Assembly (NCBI GenBank): GCA_028687995.1 | Contig: JAQTZA010000008.1 | Location: 62,001 to 126,000, forward strand | Direction: 5' to 3' | Length of the DNA stretch: 64,000 nucleotides | From: Bacteroidales bacterium | GTDB taxonomy: Bacteria > Bacteroidota > Bacteroidia > Bacteroidales > UBA7332 | In this document: positions 36,908 through 46,606 of the stretch, one piece after another | Numbering within the stretch: position 1 is the first letter of the stretch | Layout: each line of letters starts with the position of its first letter | Notes under the pieces: generated by a model | Databases searched by the model: none | What the model was told of the DNA's origin: nothing | The model's input: only the letters and a program-made list of their open reading frames with translations | Program-made: the position numbers and the translations under genes

Positions 36908-36947
36908 ATCTATTATTTGTCAATATTAAAGAATTCAGTCTCGTTAT

Positions 36948-36984
36948 ATAAATAAAAAGCGTCCTGAGGACGCTTTTTATTTAT
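36948..36984. terminator. Bidirectional terminator between gcvP and the LytTR gene
   Basis: Perfect 17-base inverted repeat, arms 36948-36964 and 36968-36984, with GC-rich centre (GCGTCC/GGACGC) and A/T flanks on both sides. The stop codon of the convergent LytTR gene lies inside the right arm. Confidence 0.9.
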
Positions 36985-37808
36985 AGATGAAGGGTTTGTC
37001 GAAGAATTTTATAACCCGAAGGGCTCACTTTTATTTTATGTCCATTTTTTAGCACCAAAATCTGGTTTTGTTTTTCATATTGTTCGATACTAGAAATCAT
37101 AACCACATGCACAATATACGAGCGATGTACTCTCACAAACTGTGATGCCGATAAACTCTCTTCGAAGAATTTCATAGTCTGCTCCTTCAAGAATTTTCCT
37201 TGTTGTGTCACAATCTGCACATAATCTCCATCTGCCTGCAAATAGATAATCTCGACAACAGGTATAATATGAATTTTCGAGCCCGATTTTACAGATATTC
37301 GATCAATCAACTCTTTTTCGATTGAGCTATCTATGATAGTGTTATTACTTACCTCATTATTCATTATGCCCAAATCATCGGTTGAAGTGATAGATTGATT
37401 ATTTATTTTATATATTTGATTTACAAGTAAATATAATAGAATTCCAATCAAACATTTCACATGTAAAGTTGGTATAAATAGCTTTAAAGTTGATTCATCA
37501 TAAAACATATACATTGAAAAATAACCAATGCTCAACCATAATGCAACGAAGATTACAGCTAATGCAATTTGATTAACAAATCGCTGATAGAATGTGAGTG
37601 CTTCAAAATTTGAATTTAAATTTACAGACCAAATGAATAGAGTGAAAATTCCCATCAAGACAGCATGAATCAATCCATCTGCAATTAGCAAAGTGTATGA
37701 CACATGCACCAAACCATACATGGCAATTGTATGTAAAACAGCATACAATAGCCAAATAATGATGTATCTAAATGATTTAATTGAATTGTCCAGCAAAGGA
37801 TGGTTCAT
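36981..37808 (-). CDS. Membrane-anchored LytTR-family transcriptional regulator
   Basis: From ATG at 37808 the protein has 275 residues. The N-terminal half has four hydrophobic segments (IIIWLLYAVLHTIAMYG, LIHAVLMGIFTLFIW, IALAVIFVALWLSIGYF, CLIGILLYLLVNQIY). A linker leads to a LytTR DNA-binding domain (IIPVVEIIYLQADGDYVQIVTQ, FVRVHRSYIVHVVMISSIE). It has neither a receiver nor a kinase domain, so the membrane part may sense directly. The upstream LiaF-like gene ends four bases before the start; the longer frame to 37850 would overlap it. Confidence 0.85.
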   Translation of the reverse strand: MNHPLLDNSIKSFRYIIIWLLYAVLHTIAMYGLVHVSYTLLIADGLIHAVLMGIFTLFIWSVNLNSNFEALTFYQRFVNQIALAVIFVALWLSIGYFSMYMFYDESTLKLFIPTLHVKCLIGILLYLLVNQIYKINNQSITSTDDLGIMNNEVSNNTIIDSSIEKELIDRISVKSGSKIHIIPVVEIIYLQADGDYVQIVTQQGKFLKEQTMKFFEESLSASQFVRVHRSYIVHVVMISSIEQYEKQNQILVLKNGHKIKVSPSGYKILRQTLHL

Positions 37809-37812
37809 CTCT

Positions 37813-38580
37813 TTAATTTCTAATTTCACCTCCTCCAAAAACACAAGCACCTGATAAAATCAATTTGCGGGTGGTGTCGAGATTTTCTCCAGGCAAGCGC
37901 TTATCTTGAAATCCACCAAAAACGGCATCTAGTTGAGTGACAACCACCCAATTTGTCGGTACATAAATAGTTACACCGCCAAAAACGGCATTCACCTCAA
38001 GTAACGTATCACCCTCTGGTAGATTTGTACGACGTAAATCAAGTAGAATTCCACCAAAAACGGCATTGATATCTCCTCCATGAAATTCAGGGTCAAGTAC
38101 AATGTGCTCACCACTTCCAAAAACACTATTTTTCGAGAAAGTAGATGTTGAACTATCCCATTGAGAAAATGAGGTTTGTCTATGATGATTCATTTGATGA
38201 CGATGCTTATACCATTTGTTTTTCCAATCATTTTCAGGAAATTTGTGACCAAAAACTCGATGTAAAATAATATATAGCCCAAGAAAAATAAGAGCAAATG
38301 GCCAAACTAAATGAATGCCAACAGTTGGAAAAATTTGAGGAATCAGAAAAAAGAACCCTACTCCTAACATTACCATTCCTGAATGAATTTGGCGGTTTAC
38401 AAGTTTTACGACCCCAATGAAAATGATAAGCATTTGCCACGAAATAATTATATTTTTCCAAGATGATGGAATAATATCATAATTAAACCCAAGCAATACA
38501 AGCCCAAATAGAAGCAAAAAGACACCCACTTTTGTCCCGCGAAAACGATCTCTACGATTTTCATTCATTTCATTTTCCAT
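37813..38580 (-). CDS. LiaF-like membrane protein with repeated AVFGG strands
   Basis: A 255-residue protein. The N-terminal third has about four membrane helices typical of the LiaF/DUF5668 membrane region (VGVFLLLFGLVLLGFNYDIIP, MLIIFIGVVKLV, MVMLGVGFFFLIPQIFP, VWPFALIFLGLYIILH). The C-terminal domain repeats a short beta unit: SVFGSGE, AVFGGILLDLR, AVFGGVTIYVP, AVFGGFQDKR and CVFGGGE, the pattern of LiaF/cell-wall-active antibiotic response proteins. It is in an operon with the membrane LytTR regulator, suggesting an envelope-stress sensing pair. Confidence 0.85.
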   Translation of the reverse strand: MENEMNENRRDRFRGTKVGVFLLLFGLVLLGFNYDIIPSSWKNIIISWQMLIIFIGVVKLVNRQIHSGMVMLGVGFFFLIPQIFPTVGIHLVWPFALIFLGLYIILHRVFGHKFPENDWKNKWYKHRHQMNHHRQTSFSQWDSSTSTFSKNSVFGSGEHIVLDPEFHGGDINAVFGGILLDLRRTNLPEGDTLLEVNAVFGGVTIYVPTNWVVVTQLDAVFGGFQDKRLPGENLDTTRKLILSGACVFGGGEIRN

Positions 38581-38606
38581 AATAATATATTTTAAATTTC
38601 ACTTTG

Positions 38607-38638
38607 CAAAAATATGATTATCAAACGATTGTAGCAAC
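38607..38638 (-). promoter_or_regulatory. Promoter of the LiaF-like/LytTR operon
   Basis: Minus strand: GTTG (38638-38635), 20-base spacer, TATTTTTG (38614-38607), 27 bases before the start codon. One change from the -33 consensus. Confidence 0.55.
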
Positions 38639-38727
38639 TACAAATCGACGAAAGAGATAAAAATTCACGGCTAAGGAGAAAATTGAACGTTTAAAATTTG
38701 AATCTCAACTGTAAAAATATAAGCAAA

Positions 38728-38760
38728 AAAAAACTTTCCCACCAAATGAGAAAGTTTTTT
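38728..38760 (-). terminator. Terminator of rpoD
   Basis: AAAAAACTTTC (38728-38738) and GAAAGTTTTTT (38750-38760), A/T-flanked, 22 bases past the rpoD stop codon on the minus strand. Confidence 0.75.
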
Positions 38761-38781
38761 ATATAATATTGAATCCGAAGA

Positions 38782-39642
38782 TTATCCTAAATATCCTTTT
38801 AACAATTTACTTCTAGAATTTTGACGTAAGCGACGAATCGCTTTTTCTTTGATTTGACGAACTCGCTCTCTTGTCAATCCGAATTGATCTCCAATCTCTT
38901 CCAAAGTCATCTCTTGTACACCAATACCGAAAAACATTTTAATGATGTCGCTTTCACGCTCGGTAAGTGTAGATAATGCACGGTCAATCTCTTTCGCCAA
39001 CGATTCGTTAATCAAAGCACGATCGGCAATTGGAGAATCATCATTAATCAAAACATCCAACAAACTGTTGTCCTCACCTTCTACAAAAGGAGCATCTACA
39101 GAGATATGACGACCCGAAACTTTGAGTGTATCTGATATTTTATCAACTGGAATATCCAATTCATCAGCTAACTCTTCAGCAGAAGGTTTGCGTTCGTTTT
39201 CTTGCTCGAATTTCGAAAAGGCTTTGCTGATTTTATTCAGCGAACCAACCTGATTCAACGGAAGACGTACAATACGCGATTGCTCTGCCAATGCTTGAAG
39301 TATGGATTGACGAATCCACCACACCGCATACGAAATGAATTTGAAACCACGTGTTTCATCAAACTTTTCGGCGGCTTTTATCAATCCCAAATTTCCTTCA
39401 TTGATTAAATCCGGAAGACTTAACCCTTGATTTTGATATTGTTTTGCTACCGAAACCACAAATCGGAGATTTGCTCTCGTTAATTTTTCTAAAGCGATAC
39501 GATCACCTTTTTTAATCCGTTGAGCTAATTCAACCTCTTCTTCCACCGTTATAAGATCCTCACGACCAATCTCTTGAAGATATTTGTCGAGTGAAGCGCT
39601 CTCTCTGTTCGTAATCGATTTTGTGATTTTAAGCTGTCTCAT
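38782..39642 (-). CDS. rpoD: Primary RNA polymerase sigma factor (RpoD/SigA), short Bacteroidota form
   Basis: Housekeeping sigma factor. From ATG at 39642 it has 286 residues; the Bacteroidota primary sigma lacks the long N-terminal region of E. coli RpoD. Region 1.2 ([23 protein letters not shown]), 2.3-2.4 ([32 protein letters not shown]), region 3 and region 4.2 ([18 protein letters not shown]) are all present. The frame is open to 39663, but that uses a TTG inside the promoter. This protein is the expected reader of the TTTG/TAnnTTTG promoters in this window. Confidence 0.96.
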   Translation of the reverse strand: MRQLKITKSITNRESASLDKYLQEIGREDLITVEEEVELAQRIKKGDRIALEKLTRANLRFVVSVAKQYQNQGLSLPDLINEGNLGLIKAAEKFDETRGFKFISYAVWWIRQSILQALAEQSRIVRLPLNQVGSLNKISKAFSKFEQENERKPSAEELADELDIPVDKISDTLKVSGRHISVDAPFVEGEDNSLLDVLINDDSPIADRALINESLAKEIDRALSTLTERESDIIKMFFGIGVQEMTLEEIGDQFGLTRERVRQIKEKAIRRLRQNSRSKLLKGYLG

Positions 39643-39660
39643 TCTGAAAAAATTTGGGTG

Positions 39661-39668
39661 CAAAGATA
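39661..39668 (-). promoter_or_regulatory. -7 element (TATCTTTG) of rpoD
   Basis: CAAAGATA on the plus strand; exact TAnnTTTG on the minus strand, 18 bases before the rpoD ATG. It sits between the htrA terminator and rpoD. Confidence 0.6.
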
Positions 39669-39702
39669 GGGTTTTTAATCCATATTTTTATGTTAATTTA
39701 AA

Positions 39703-39739
39703 AAAAAGGAAGCATTACTATTCGGTTTGCTTCCTTTTT
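39703..39739 (-). terminator. Terminator of htrA
   Basis: AAAAAGGAAGC (39703-39713) and GCTTCCTTTTT (39729-39739): 11-base perfect stem with a 15-base loop, between htrA and rpoD on the minus strand. Confidence 0.8.
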
Positions 39740-39814
39740 GTCTAAACCTATATTCTAAACAACCTAATCAATCTTTTGTTTACCTATGAATCTTAAATAT
39801 ACAACCTAAATGTC

Positions 39815-41299
39815 TTATTCTGATAAATCTATGGCATAATAGTTTGTTTTCCCATTTGGATAAACTCCAACGACAAACAATACCTTTTCATCGCTATTTC
39901 CATTCAGAATCTGATTTGTCATTTTCTCTACATCTTCAGGAGTTGACATACGCTCTTCGTTAATCTTGATGATGATAAACCCTTTTCGAATGCCTGCTGT
40001 TTCAAATTTCCCTTTAGTGGTTCCTGTCACTTGCACCCCGAAACTCAATCCAAGCTGCTTTTTTACTTCATCCGAAATCGATTTAAATGCCGCACCCAAT
40101 ATTTCAACTCCTGCTTCTTTTACAACGGATGTGTTTCCATTTTTATTTTTCAATGTCAAAGAAAACTCCTTTTCATCTTTGCCACGCATCAGCTTCACTT
40201 TCACTTTGTCTCCTGGACGATAACGGCTTATTTGCTCTTGCAATTCAGAGACAGACTTCACCTTAATATCGTTCACCGCAATGATCACATCACTCTCTTT
40301 CAATCCAGCTTCCATGGCTGCGCTACGGTCGCTAATTTTGTCAATGTATGCTCCTTCGAAAACGCTCAAATTCTTTTCTTTGGCGAAATCACTATTGATA
40401 TCGCGAATAGAGACACCTAACATCGCTCGTTGAACCGTTCCAAATTGCCTAAGATCAGCTACAACCTTACCAACTATAGTGACTGGCACAGCAAACGAAT
40501 AACCTGCATAATTACCTGTTTGAGAAGCTATCGCAGTATTAATTCCTACCAATTCACCTTTCGTATTTACCAAAGCGCCACCACTATTTCCAGGATTTAC
40601 TGCCGCATCGGTTTGAATAAATGATTCAATTTTCATCGCACCAGGTTGTGCACCTACTCCAAGTGAACGTGCTTTTGCACTGACAATCCCTGCTGTTACT
40701 GTAGATGTGAGATTAAATGGATTCCCAACGGCCAATACCCACTCTCCTACTTTTAATTTCTCAGAATCGCCAAATGGAATAGTTGGAAGATTTTGTTCCT
40801 CAATTTTTATAAGAGCGATATCGGTAACAGGATCTGTACCAATCAATTTCGCTTTGAATGTACGATTATCATTCAACGTTACATCCAATTCATCCGAATT
40901 ATCCACGACGTGATTATTGGTCACAATATACCCATCTGCCGAAATAATTACACCCGAACCAAAACCAACTTGTGGCTGTGGGGTCATTTGGCGTTGCATA
41001 CCTCCTCTATCTCCAAAAAAGAAATCGAAAAAAGGATCTGCAGATTGAGGCATCGATTTTCTTGAAACAGTCGCCTTGATATGGACAACTGCATGAATAG
41101 AACTTTCTGCCGCTACAGTAAAATCTGTCGTCACAGCAGGTGATGCTGAAACGGAGGCGTAACTTACCGGAACTGAATATTCACTTTTTGGATTCTCATT
41201 TTTTGCGTCCGAAACTAATGTAAAAGCACTTAATGTAATTCCAGAACTGATTGCTGAAACGGCAATCAAACTCAACCATTGTTTAGCATTTGATTTCAT
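39815..41299 (-). CDS. HtrA/DegP-family (Do) periplasmic serine protease
   Basis: Periplasmic protease-chaperone for misfolded envelope proteins, 494 residues. A signal/anchor segment is at residues 9-28. The catalytic triad is H130 (IVTNNHVVD), D160 (DPVTDIALIK) and S239 (VNPGNSGGAL). Two PDZ domains follow (RAMLGVSIRD...GAYIDKISDRSAAMEAGL, then a C-terminal one around KGKFETAGIRKGFIIIKIN). Intact, with its own terminator. The expected stress promoter in the divergent region upstream could not be recognised. Confidence 0.95.
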   Translation of the reverse strand: MKSNAKQWLSLIAVSAISSGITLSAFTLVSDAKNENPKSEYSVPVSYASVSASPAVTTDFTVAAESSIHAVVHIKATVSRKSMPQSADPFFDFFFGDRGGMQRQMTPQPQVGFGSGVIISADGYIVTNNHVVDNSDELDVTLNDNRTFKAKLIGTDPVTDIALIKIEEQNLPTIPFGDSEKLKVGEWVLAVGNPFNLTSTVTAGIVSAKARSLGVGAQPGAMKIESFIQTDAAVNPGNSGGALVNTKGELVGINTAIASQTGNYAGYSFAVPVTIVGKVVADLRQFGTVQRAMLGVSIRDINSDFAKEKNLSVFEGAYIDKISDRSAAMEAGLKESDVIIAVNDIKVKSVSELQEQISRYRPGDKVKVKLMRGKDEKEFSLTLKNKNGNTSVVKEAGVEILGAAFKSISDEVKKQLGLSFGVQVTGTTKGKFETAGIRKGFIIIKINEERMSTPEDVEKMTNQILNGNSDEKVLFVVGVYPNGKTNYYAIDLSE

Positions 41300-41646
41300 A
41301 ACTAGTTCAATTTTTAAAGCGTTATATAAATGTTAATTTGATTTGTTAATTTAACGGTTAAAGTATTTGTTTTGTTTCAATCTACAAACTAATTATTGAT
41401 GAAAAATTCCTCCTTTTAATTCAATTTAACCCACAAAACGAAGATTGAAAAACTTCTTAACAAAGAATGATTTGAATTCAAAAAAATGTAAATGAGAGAT
41501 GAATTTCAAACTCATCTATTCTTTCAAAATACTTATACCTAAAACTAATTGATATGATTGTCTGTTATATAGCCGATTATGATCGAACAAGGCAATAGCA
41601 AACCCAAAATATAGTTTTTGCATCTCTTTTATTTAAAGAAATGATT
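41300..41646. other. Divergent intergenic region between htrA and the acetyltransferase gene
   Basis: AT-rich, about 350 bases. No ORF, RNA gene or strong hairpin is visible. It must contain the htrA promoter on the minus strand, but no TAnnTTTG was found close to the htrA start, which would fit control by an alternative sigma factor. Confidence 0.4.
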
Positions 41647-41654
41647 TATATTTG
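41647..41654 (+). promoter_or_regulatory. -7 element (TATATTTG) of the acetyltransferase gene
   Basis: Exact TAnnTTTG match 22 bases before the ATG at 41676. It overlaps the TTG at 41652, which is therefore not the start. Confidence 0.5.
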
Positions 41655-41675
41655 CATAAACTGAAAACGTCAGAT

Positions 41676-42245
41676 ATGTATTTTGCACACGAAACAGCCG
41701 TCATTGATCCAAATTGCCAGATTGGAGAAGGAACGAAAATCTGGCATTTCTCACATTTAATGTCTGGATGTACCATTGGCACAGACTGTGTAATTGGCCA
41801 AAATGTTTATGTTTCATCAACCGTAATAATTGGTAACGGGGTCAAAATTCAAAATAATGTTTCACTCTATGATGGAGTGGAGTGTGAAGACGATGTATTT
41901 TTGGGTCCTTCGTGTGTATTTACTAATGTAATTAATCCGAGAAGCAACGTAAACCGCAAAAGTGAATACAAATCAACAAGAGTAGAGAAAGGTGCTTCAA
42001 TAGGAGCAAATGCTACTATTATTTGTGGTAACACGATAGGAAAATATGCATTAGTAGGTGCTGGATCTGTTGTCACAAAAAATATTCTGCCCTATTCCCT
42101 GTGGGTTGGAAATCCTGCCAAGCAAGTGGGTTGGGTAAGCAAAAAAGGGATAAAACTTCAATTTGATACGGATGGTGTTGCTATCTGTGAAATTTCTGGT
42201 GAAAAATATCAATTGACAAATGGTTTTGTAAGTCCATTGGAATAG
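41676..42245 (+). CDS. Hexapeptide-repeat N-acetyltransferase (WlbB/WbpD-like)
   Basis: A 189-residue left-handed beta-helix acyltransferase. Hexapeptide repeats run from residue 9 (VIDPNCQIGEGTKIWHFSHL) to about 150 (IIGNGVKIQNNVSLYDG, ATIICGNTIGKYALVGAGSV). The layout, with the KSEYKSTRVEKGASIG loop and VGNPAKQVGWVSKKG ending, matches enzymes that acetylate UDP-2-acetamido-3-amino-glucuronate for O-antigen or capsule sugars. The CpsB-type phosphatase gene follows 40 bases downstream, supporting a surface-polysaccharide role. Confidence 0.85.
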   Translation: MYFAHETAVIDPNCQIGEGTKIWHFSHLMSGCTIGTDCVIGQNVYVSSTVIIGNGVKIQNNVSLYDGVECEDDVFLGPSCVFTNVINPRSNVNRKSEYKSTRVEKGASIGANATIICGNTIGKYALVGAGSVVTKNILPYSLWVGNPAKQVGWVSKKGIKLQFDTDGVAICEISGEKYQLTNGFVSPLE

Positions 42246-42285
42246 GAATGAGTTCTCTATTTCAATTTCATTTAAAGTTCATAGT

Positions 42286-43029
42286 ATGTTAAGTTGGCTA
42301 AAGTCAAAACAAAATAAATCTGTATTAAACATTGGATATCAAACTGATATTCATTCTCATCTTTTACCTGCCATAGATGATGGTTCAGATAATGTGAACG
42401 AATCACTAGAACTAATCAATCGTTTGATGGCGATGGGAATTTCTCGAATTGTGACAACACCGCATATTGCAGAAGCATTTCCAAACACAATAAAGGAGAT
42501 TAGTGCAGCAAATGATATTTTGCAAAAAGGGCTGAGAGCAAATGATATTGAAATAGATTTTCGATATTCGGCCGAATACCGATTGGATGACAATTTTCAA
42601 GAACATTATACAAACGGACAACTTATTCCTTTTCCGGGTAATTATCTATTGATTGAAAATTCCTATTACCAAGCTTATTGGGGATTGAATGAATTAATTT
42701 TCAAGCTTATCAATGAAGGTTTTCATCCCATCTTAGCTCATCCTGAACGCTATCGGTACTATCACAACAATACTGAGTTTTATGACAAAATTCATAACCT
42801 CGGGTGTAAATTTCAAGTGAATATTCTTTCACTAGCTGGAATATATGGAAAAGATGTGAAACAAGCCGCCTACCACTTATTGAACAGCGGTTACATCGAT
42901 TTTTTGGCAACAGATGCACATCACATTCGACATATCAATGCCATTGAAGATTTTATTGCGACATCTGACTACAAAAAAATTCTCTCGAAAGTAAATCTAC
43001 TAAACGACACCATTCCATCGTTCAAATAG
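42286..43029 (+). CDS. CpsB/CapC-type (PHP) tyrosine-protein phosphatase
   Basis: Metal-dependent phosphatase of the PHP family, 247 residues, which in other bacteria dephosphorylates the Wzc-type BY-kinase. Metal-binding motifs: TDIHSHLLPAIDDGSDN, IVTTPHI, the LAHPERYRYY block and LATDAHHIRH. A plausible substrate is the Wzc-like kinase at 16286-18688, although the genes are about 24 kb apart. It shares a transcript with the acetyltransferase. Confidence 0.88.
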   Translation: MLSWLKSKQNKSVLNIGYQTDIHSHLLPAIDDGSDNVNESLELINRLMAMGISRIVTTPHIAEAFPNTIKEISAANDILQKGLRANDIEIDFRYSAEYRLDDNFQEHYTNGQLIPFPGNYLLIENSYYQAYWGLNELIFKLINEGFHPILAHPERYRYYHNNTEFYDKIHNLGCKFQVNILSLAGIYGKDVKQAAYHLLNSGYIDFLATDAHHIRHINAIEDFIATSDYKKILSKVNLLNDTIPSFK

Positions 43030-43043
43030 AGAGTATCATTTTT

Positions 43044-44297
43044 CTATTTTTTCAATGATAAATGACGAAGTGTAGGATTTATTTTTGACATCACACCTAC
43101 CACAATTAAAGTCATCACTCCTCCAAACACGACAGAAGGTATCAATCCCATCCATTTGGCAGCTACACCCGATTCGAAAGATCCTAATTCGTTGGACGAT
43201 CCGATAAAAATACTATTCACCGAAGCTACTCTACCGCGCATATTATCAGGCGTATAGAGCTGAAGAATTGTTCCACGAATAACGACGCTCACATTATCAA
43301 AAAAGCCACTGAGGAAGAGTAAGGCAGCAGATAGCCAAAAACTTTCGGAAAGGGCAAATCCAATCATACACAATCCAAAACCGCTCACGGCTCCGAGAAG
43401 TAGTTTTCCACTATTCTTCATGGGTGGGTTAAACATTAGAAATGTAGACATGATGATTGCTCCTATTGCTGGACAAGCTCTCAAAAATCCCAATCCTTCA
43501 GGACCAACATGCAAGACATCTGAAGCAAAAACGGGCAACATTGCCACTGCCCCACCAAACAGTACGGCAAACATATCGAGCGAAAAAGCACCTACTAATT
43601 CAGGCGTTTTCAATACAAAATTGATTCCTTCCTTGATTCGTGCAAAAATTCCCTCTTCACTACTTGCATTCTCTCTCTGTATCGGATTTATTTGCATTCC
43701 TAAAATCATCAATAACGAGATGAAGTAGAGTATAAAAACAGACAAGTAAGCTGTTTTTACACCTCCAAAAGCATAAATTATTCCACCAACAGCAGGCCCT
43801 AATACTGCTCCAATGTGCCAATTGACGCTACTCCACGTGGCTCCGTTTGCATAAAGCTCTTTTTTTATTAATTGCCCCAGCAATGCAGTGTGGGCTGGCA
43901 TCAAAATTCCACGGGAAAGTCCTGTGAGAAAGATAGTGACAAAAATTGGCCAAATTCCGAATTGATTGTAACAATGCAACGACTCAATACTGTATATATA
44001 AAGAATGGCAGAACCCAATAACAATAAAAGCGTAGTGATACTAATTATTTTCTTTCGATTCCAAAGATCAATGTAATGACCGGCAAAAAGTGAAATGGAA
44101 AATTGTGGAATCACTTCCACCAAACCAATAAGACCCAGCCAAAACACATTTTTTGTCAGAAAATAGACATGCCAACCAACAATAACCGATTGCATGAGGG
44201 TGGCCATCGTCATAAAAAAACGATAACCTAGAAAAAACCGAAAGTTTTTGACCCGAATAACTGCAAAAGCTTCATTCGACAAAAGTGTACTCCACAT
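43044..44297 (-). CDS. MFS transporter (EntS/MFS_3-type)
   Basis: A 12-helix major facilitator, 417 residues from ATG at 44297. The N-terminal FFLGYRFFMTMATLMQSVIVGWHVYFLT segment and the loop after helix 2 (SLFAGHYIDLWNRKKII) are typical of the MFS_3 exporter class. The frame is open to 44345, but this would overlap the glycosyltransferase gene. Substrate unknown. It is the last gene of the minus-strand recR-HAD-GT2-MFS cluster. Confidence 0.85.
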   Translation of the reverse strand: MWSTLLSNEAFAVIRVKNFRFFLGYRFFMTMATLMQSVIVGWHVYFLTKNVFWLGLIGLVEVIPQFSISLFAGHYIDLWNRKKIISITTLLLLLGSAILYIYSIESLHCYNQFGIWPIFVTIFLTGLSRGILMPAHTALLGQLIKKELYANGATWSSVNWHIGAVLGPAVGGIIYAFGGVKTAYLSVFILYFISLLMILGMQINPIQRENASSEEGIFARIKEGINFVLKTPELVGAFSLDMFAVLFGGAVAMLPVFASDVLHVGPEGLGFLRACPAIGAIIMSTFLMFNPPMKNSGKLLLGAVSGFGLCMIGFALSESFWLSAALLFLSGFFDNVSVVIRGTILQLYTPDNMRGRVASVNSIFIGSSNELGSFESGVAAKWMGLIPSVVFGGVMTLIVVGVMSKINPTLRHLSLKK

Positions 44298-44310
44298 ACG
44301 ATGAATTAAA

Positions 44311-45267
44311 TTAATGGATGGTAGATTTCTTTTCAATTCGAGCAATCATAGCCGAGAAGGACTCGCCATCGCGAGGAAGCAATATTTCTGATGAAATATT
44401 ATTGGAAGTTAATTTCCTTGACAATTGATTTCTGAGAAATGAAAATGCGGAATGGAATGAAAGCGCCAGCTTTACAACAAGGGAGAAATAAGCACTGTGC
44501 TTTGGATAATGTTTTTTATAGAAAATAAGCATTGCGCCATAAAACGTGCGAATATATTTCAAACTCTCTTTTTTTGTACTTTCTCCTTTGTAATGAATGA
44601 TTGTTTCAGGCAAATAATAGTTTCGATATCCCGCTAATTGGATCCTATAAGAAAGATCAATATCTTCCCCGTACATAAAAAATGCTTCGTCGAGCAATCC
44701 TGATTTGTCTAATGCCTCTTTACGCATCAGCATAAAAGCTCCCGAAAGCACATCGACTTGATGTATTTCGTTTTCATCAAGATAGAGCAAGCGATATTGC
44801 CCAAACAATTCAGATTTTGGTAAAAAAGATGCCAAACCAAACATCTTGCAAAACGAGTTCCATGGAGTAGGCAATCCACGTTTCGATTCGGGAAGGAAAG
44901 TTCCATTGCGATCAATCATCTTCACTCCCAAACCACCGCCATCGGGGTGTTCGTCCATAAATTGGCAGACGGTCGTTAATGTATTTTCTCCCAAAACAGT
45001 ATCTGGATTAAGCAACAAGACATAATCTCCTTGACTCATTCGTATGGCTTGGTTGTTGCTTTTAGAAAACCCGACATTGAGGTCATTCCAAATAAATTGA
45101 ACTTGTGGAAATTTGGGCATAAGATATGCCTTGGAATCGTCTATAGATGCATTATCTACAACAAAAATTTCACTCTCAATTTCCGCAACTGCTTTTAGAA
45201 CAGATAATAAACACTGCTCTAAATAAAATTTGACATTATAATTAACGATGATGATGGATAGTTTCAT
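44311..45267 (-). CDS. Glycosyltransferase family 2
   Basis: A 318-residue GT-A glycosyltransferase. LSIIIVNYNVKFYLEQCLLS starts the nucleotide-sugar fold; the metal-binding DXD-like site is LLNPDTVLGENT; later GAFMLMRKEALDKSGLLDEAFFMYGEDIDLSYRI (shown as one region) contains the catalytic-base ED. It resembles rhamnosyl/galactofuranosyl-type GT2 enzymes for cell-surface glycans. The acceptor is unknown. It lies seven bases after the HAD gene. Confidence 0.92.
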   Translation of the reverse strand: MKLSIIIVNYNVKFYLEQCLLSVLKAVAEIESEIFVVDNASIDDSKAYLMPKFPQVQFIWNDLNVGFSKSNNQAIRMSQGDYVLLLNPDTVLGENTLTTVCQFMDEHPDGGGLGVKMIDRNGTFLPESKRGLPTPWNSFCKMFGLASFLPKSELFGQYRLLYLDENEIHQVDVLSGAFMLMRKEALDKSGLLDEAFFMYGEDIDLSYRIQLAGYRNYYLPETIIHYKGESTKKESLKYIRTFYGAMLIFYKKHYPKHSAYFSLVVKLALSFHSAFSFLRNQLSRKLTSNNISSEILLPRDGESFSAMIARIEKKSTIH

Positions 45268-45273
45268 TGTAGA

Positions 45274-45723
45274 TTATACGGGTCTCTCATCAATAATTTT
45301 TTGAATAATCTCACCCAATCGTATGATTACATTTTTAGGTTTGCGAGTTTTTGTTTCTGGTATGACAAATCCTTCGAAAATTTCCCCAGATTTGATCAGT
45401 TGGTAAATCACTCCCCAATCGGGAAGACCACCCAAGTTGCGATCATCGATAAAAAGATCAGCATTTATTTTACGCGTATCGTAAATTTCACCATCATATT
45501 TCTTGGAAAGATTATCATTTACAGCATCAAATTCCACTCCATTTTTTTTACAAAAATCAATCGCGTCATCAAGCAATTTTCCTTCACGGATGGTCCATAA
45601 AATAAGTTGGTGTCCATCTTTACGTAGTAATTTCAACGAATCGAATGCAAATGGAATTAGCTTTCCAATTTTGGGATATTCGTGCTCCACGATTGTCCCA
45701 TCAAAATCAATAGCTATAATCAT
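45274..45723 (-). CDS. Small HAD-family hydrolase (BT0820-like)
   Basis: A 149-residue HAD hydrolase. The nucleophile motif [12 protein letters not shown] opens the protein; the second motif is [12 protein letters not shown]; the acidic motif is [17 protein letters not shown]. The short cap-less form is known from Bacteroides. Substrate unknown. The start codon overlaps the recR stop codon by four bases (ATGA), so translation is coupled. Confidence 0.85.
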   Translation of the reverse strand: MIIAIDFDGTIVEHEYPKIGKLIPFAFDSLKLLRKDGHQLILWTIREGKLLDDAIDFCKKNGVEFDAVNDNLSKKYDGEIYDTRKINADLFIDDRNLGGLPDWGVIYQLIKSGEIFEGFVIPETKTRKPKNVIIRLGEIIQKIIDERPV

Positions 45724-46337
45724 AATTTGAATGCTTCGTTAAATAGTGTACGATTCAATATAGATCTACCAAGAGTCACTTCATCGGCATATTCCAATTC
45801 ATCTCCAATAGAAATGCCTCGTGCAATAATCGATATTTTGACTTCATAATTAGCCAATTTCCTGAAAATATAAAAATTTGTAGTATCGCCTTCCATCGTA
45901 GTGCTTAATGCCAAAATCACCTCCTTGATTTGTCCGGTAGCCACACGATTGCACAAACTATCGATTTCTAAATCGGCAGGACCCACACCATCCATGGGTG
46001 ATATTATTCCGCCCAAAACATGGTAAAGACCACGAAATTGCATCGTATTTTCAACAGCGATCAACTCTTTCACATTTTCAACTACGCAAACGATTGTGTT
46101 ATCACGACTTGGATTGGCGCATAATCCACAAACATCTGTATCTGAAATATTATGACAAACTTTGCAATAATTGATATTCTGACGCAGTTCTATAATAGCA
46201 CTTCCCAATCCAACTCCAATTTCTTCTTTTTGGCGCAACAAATGTAACACCAATCGAAGAGCTGTCTTTTTGCCAATGCCCGGAAGTTTTGAAAATTCAT
46301 TGACGGCATTTTCAAGTAATATTGAGGGGTATTCCAT
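45720..46337 (-). CDS. recR: Recombination mediator protein RecR
   Basis: Acts with RecF/RecO to load RecA at gaps. The 205 residues show the N-terminal helix-hairpin-helix ([17 protein letters not shown]), the four-cysteine zinc finger ([17 protein letters not shown]) and the Toprim domain ([32 protein letters not shown]). First gene of a minus-strand cluster with HAD, GT2 and MFS. Confidence 0.96.
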   Translation of the reverse strand: MEYPSILLENAVNEFSKLPGIGKKTALRLVLHLLRQKEEIGVGLGSAIIELRQNINYCKVCHNISDTDVCGLCANPSRDNTIVCVVENVKELIAVENTMQFRGLYHVLGGIISPMDGVGPADLEIDSLCNRVATGQIKEVILALSTTMEGDTTNFYIFRKLANYEVKISIIARGISIGDELEYADEVTLGRSILNRTLFNEAFKL

Positions 46338-46412
46338 TTTATAATTTCAAAAAAAGAGTTGTGAAAAAATGACTTCAATCGTAAAAAAATACGTGATTGA
46401 CATTCTGCTTTG

Positions 46413-46420
46413 CAAATTTA
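46413..46420 (-). promoter_or_regulatory. -7 element (TAAATTTG) of the recR cluster
   Basis: CAAATTTA on the plus strand, about 76 bases upstream of recR. The rest of 46338-46577 is AT-rich with no gene visible. Confidence 0.4.
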
Positions 46421-46577
46421 GCAATTTTGCAAATTAATGCTCTATAAATGTGATATTATCTGGCGAAAACGGATGAATCTTAAATTTGAAATATCAAGAT
46501 GATTTTTCTCAAAATATAGGACGAAAAAATACCTTGCTCATCCATTTAATTTCTTTCGAAACTTCGGAAAATAAAAA

Positions 46578-46606
46578 AACGCACCAACCTTGATTATTAG
46601 TGCGTT
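46578..46606 (-). terminator. Terminator of the trmB-mrp operon
   Basis: AACGCAC (46578-46584) and GTGCGTT (46600-46606); read on the minus strand it ends in a run of seven T. It lies 90 bases after the mrp stop codon. Confidence 0.6.
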
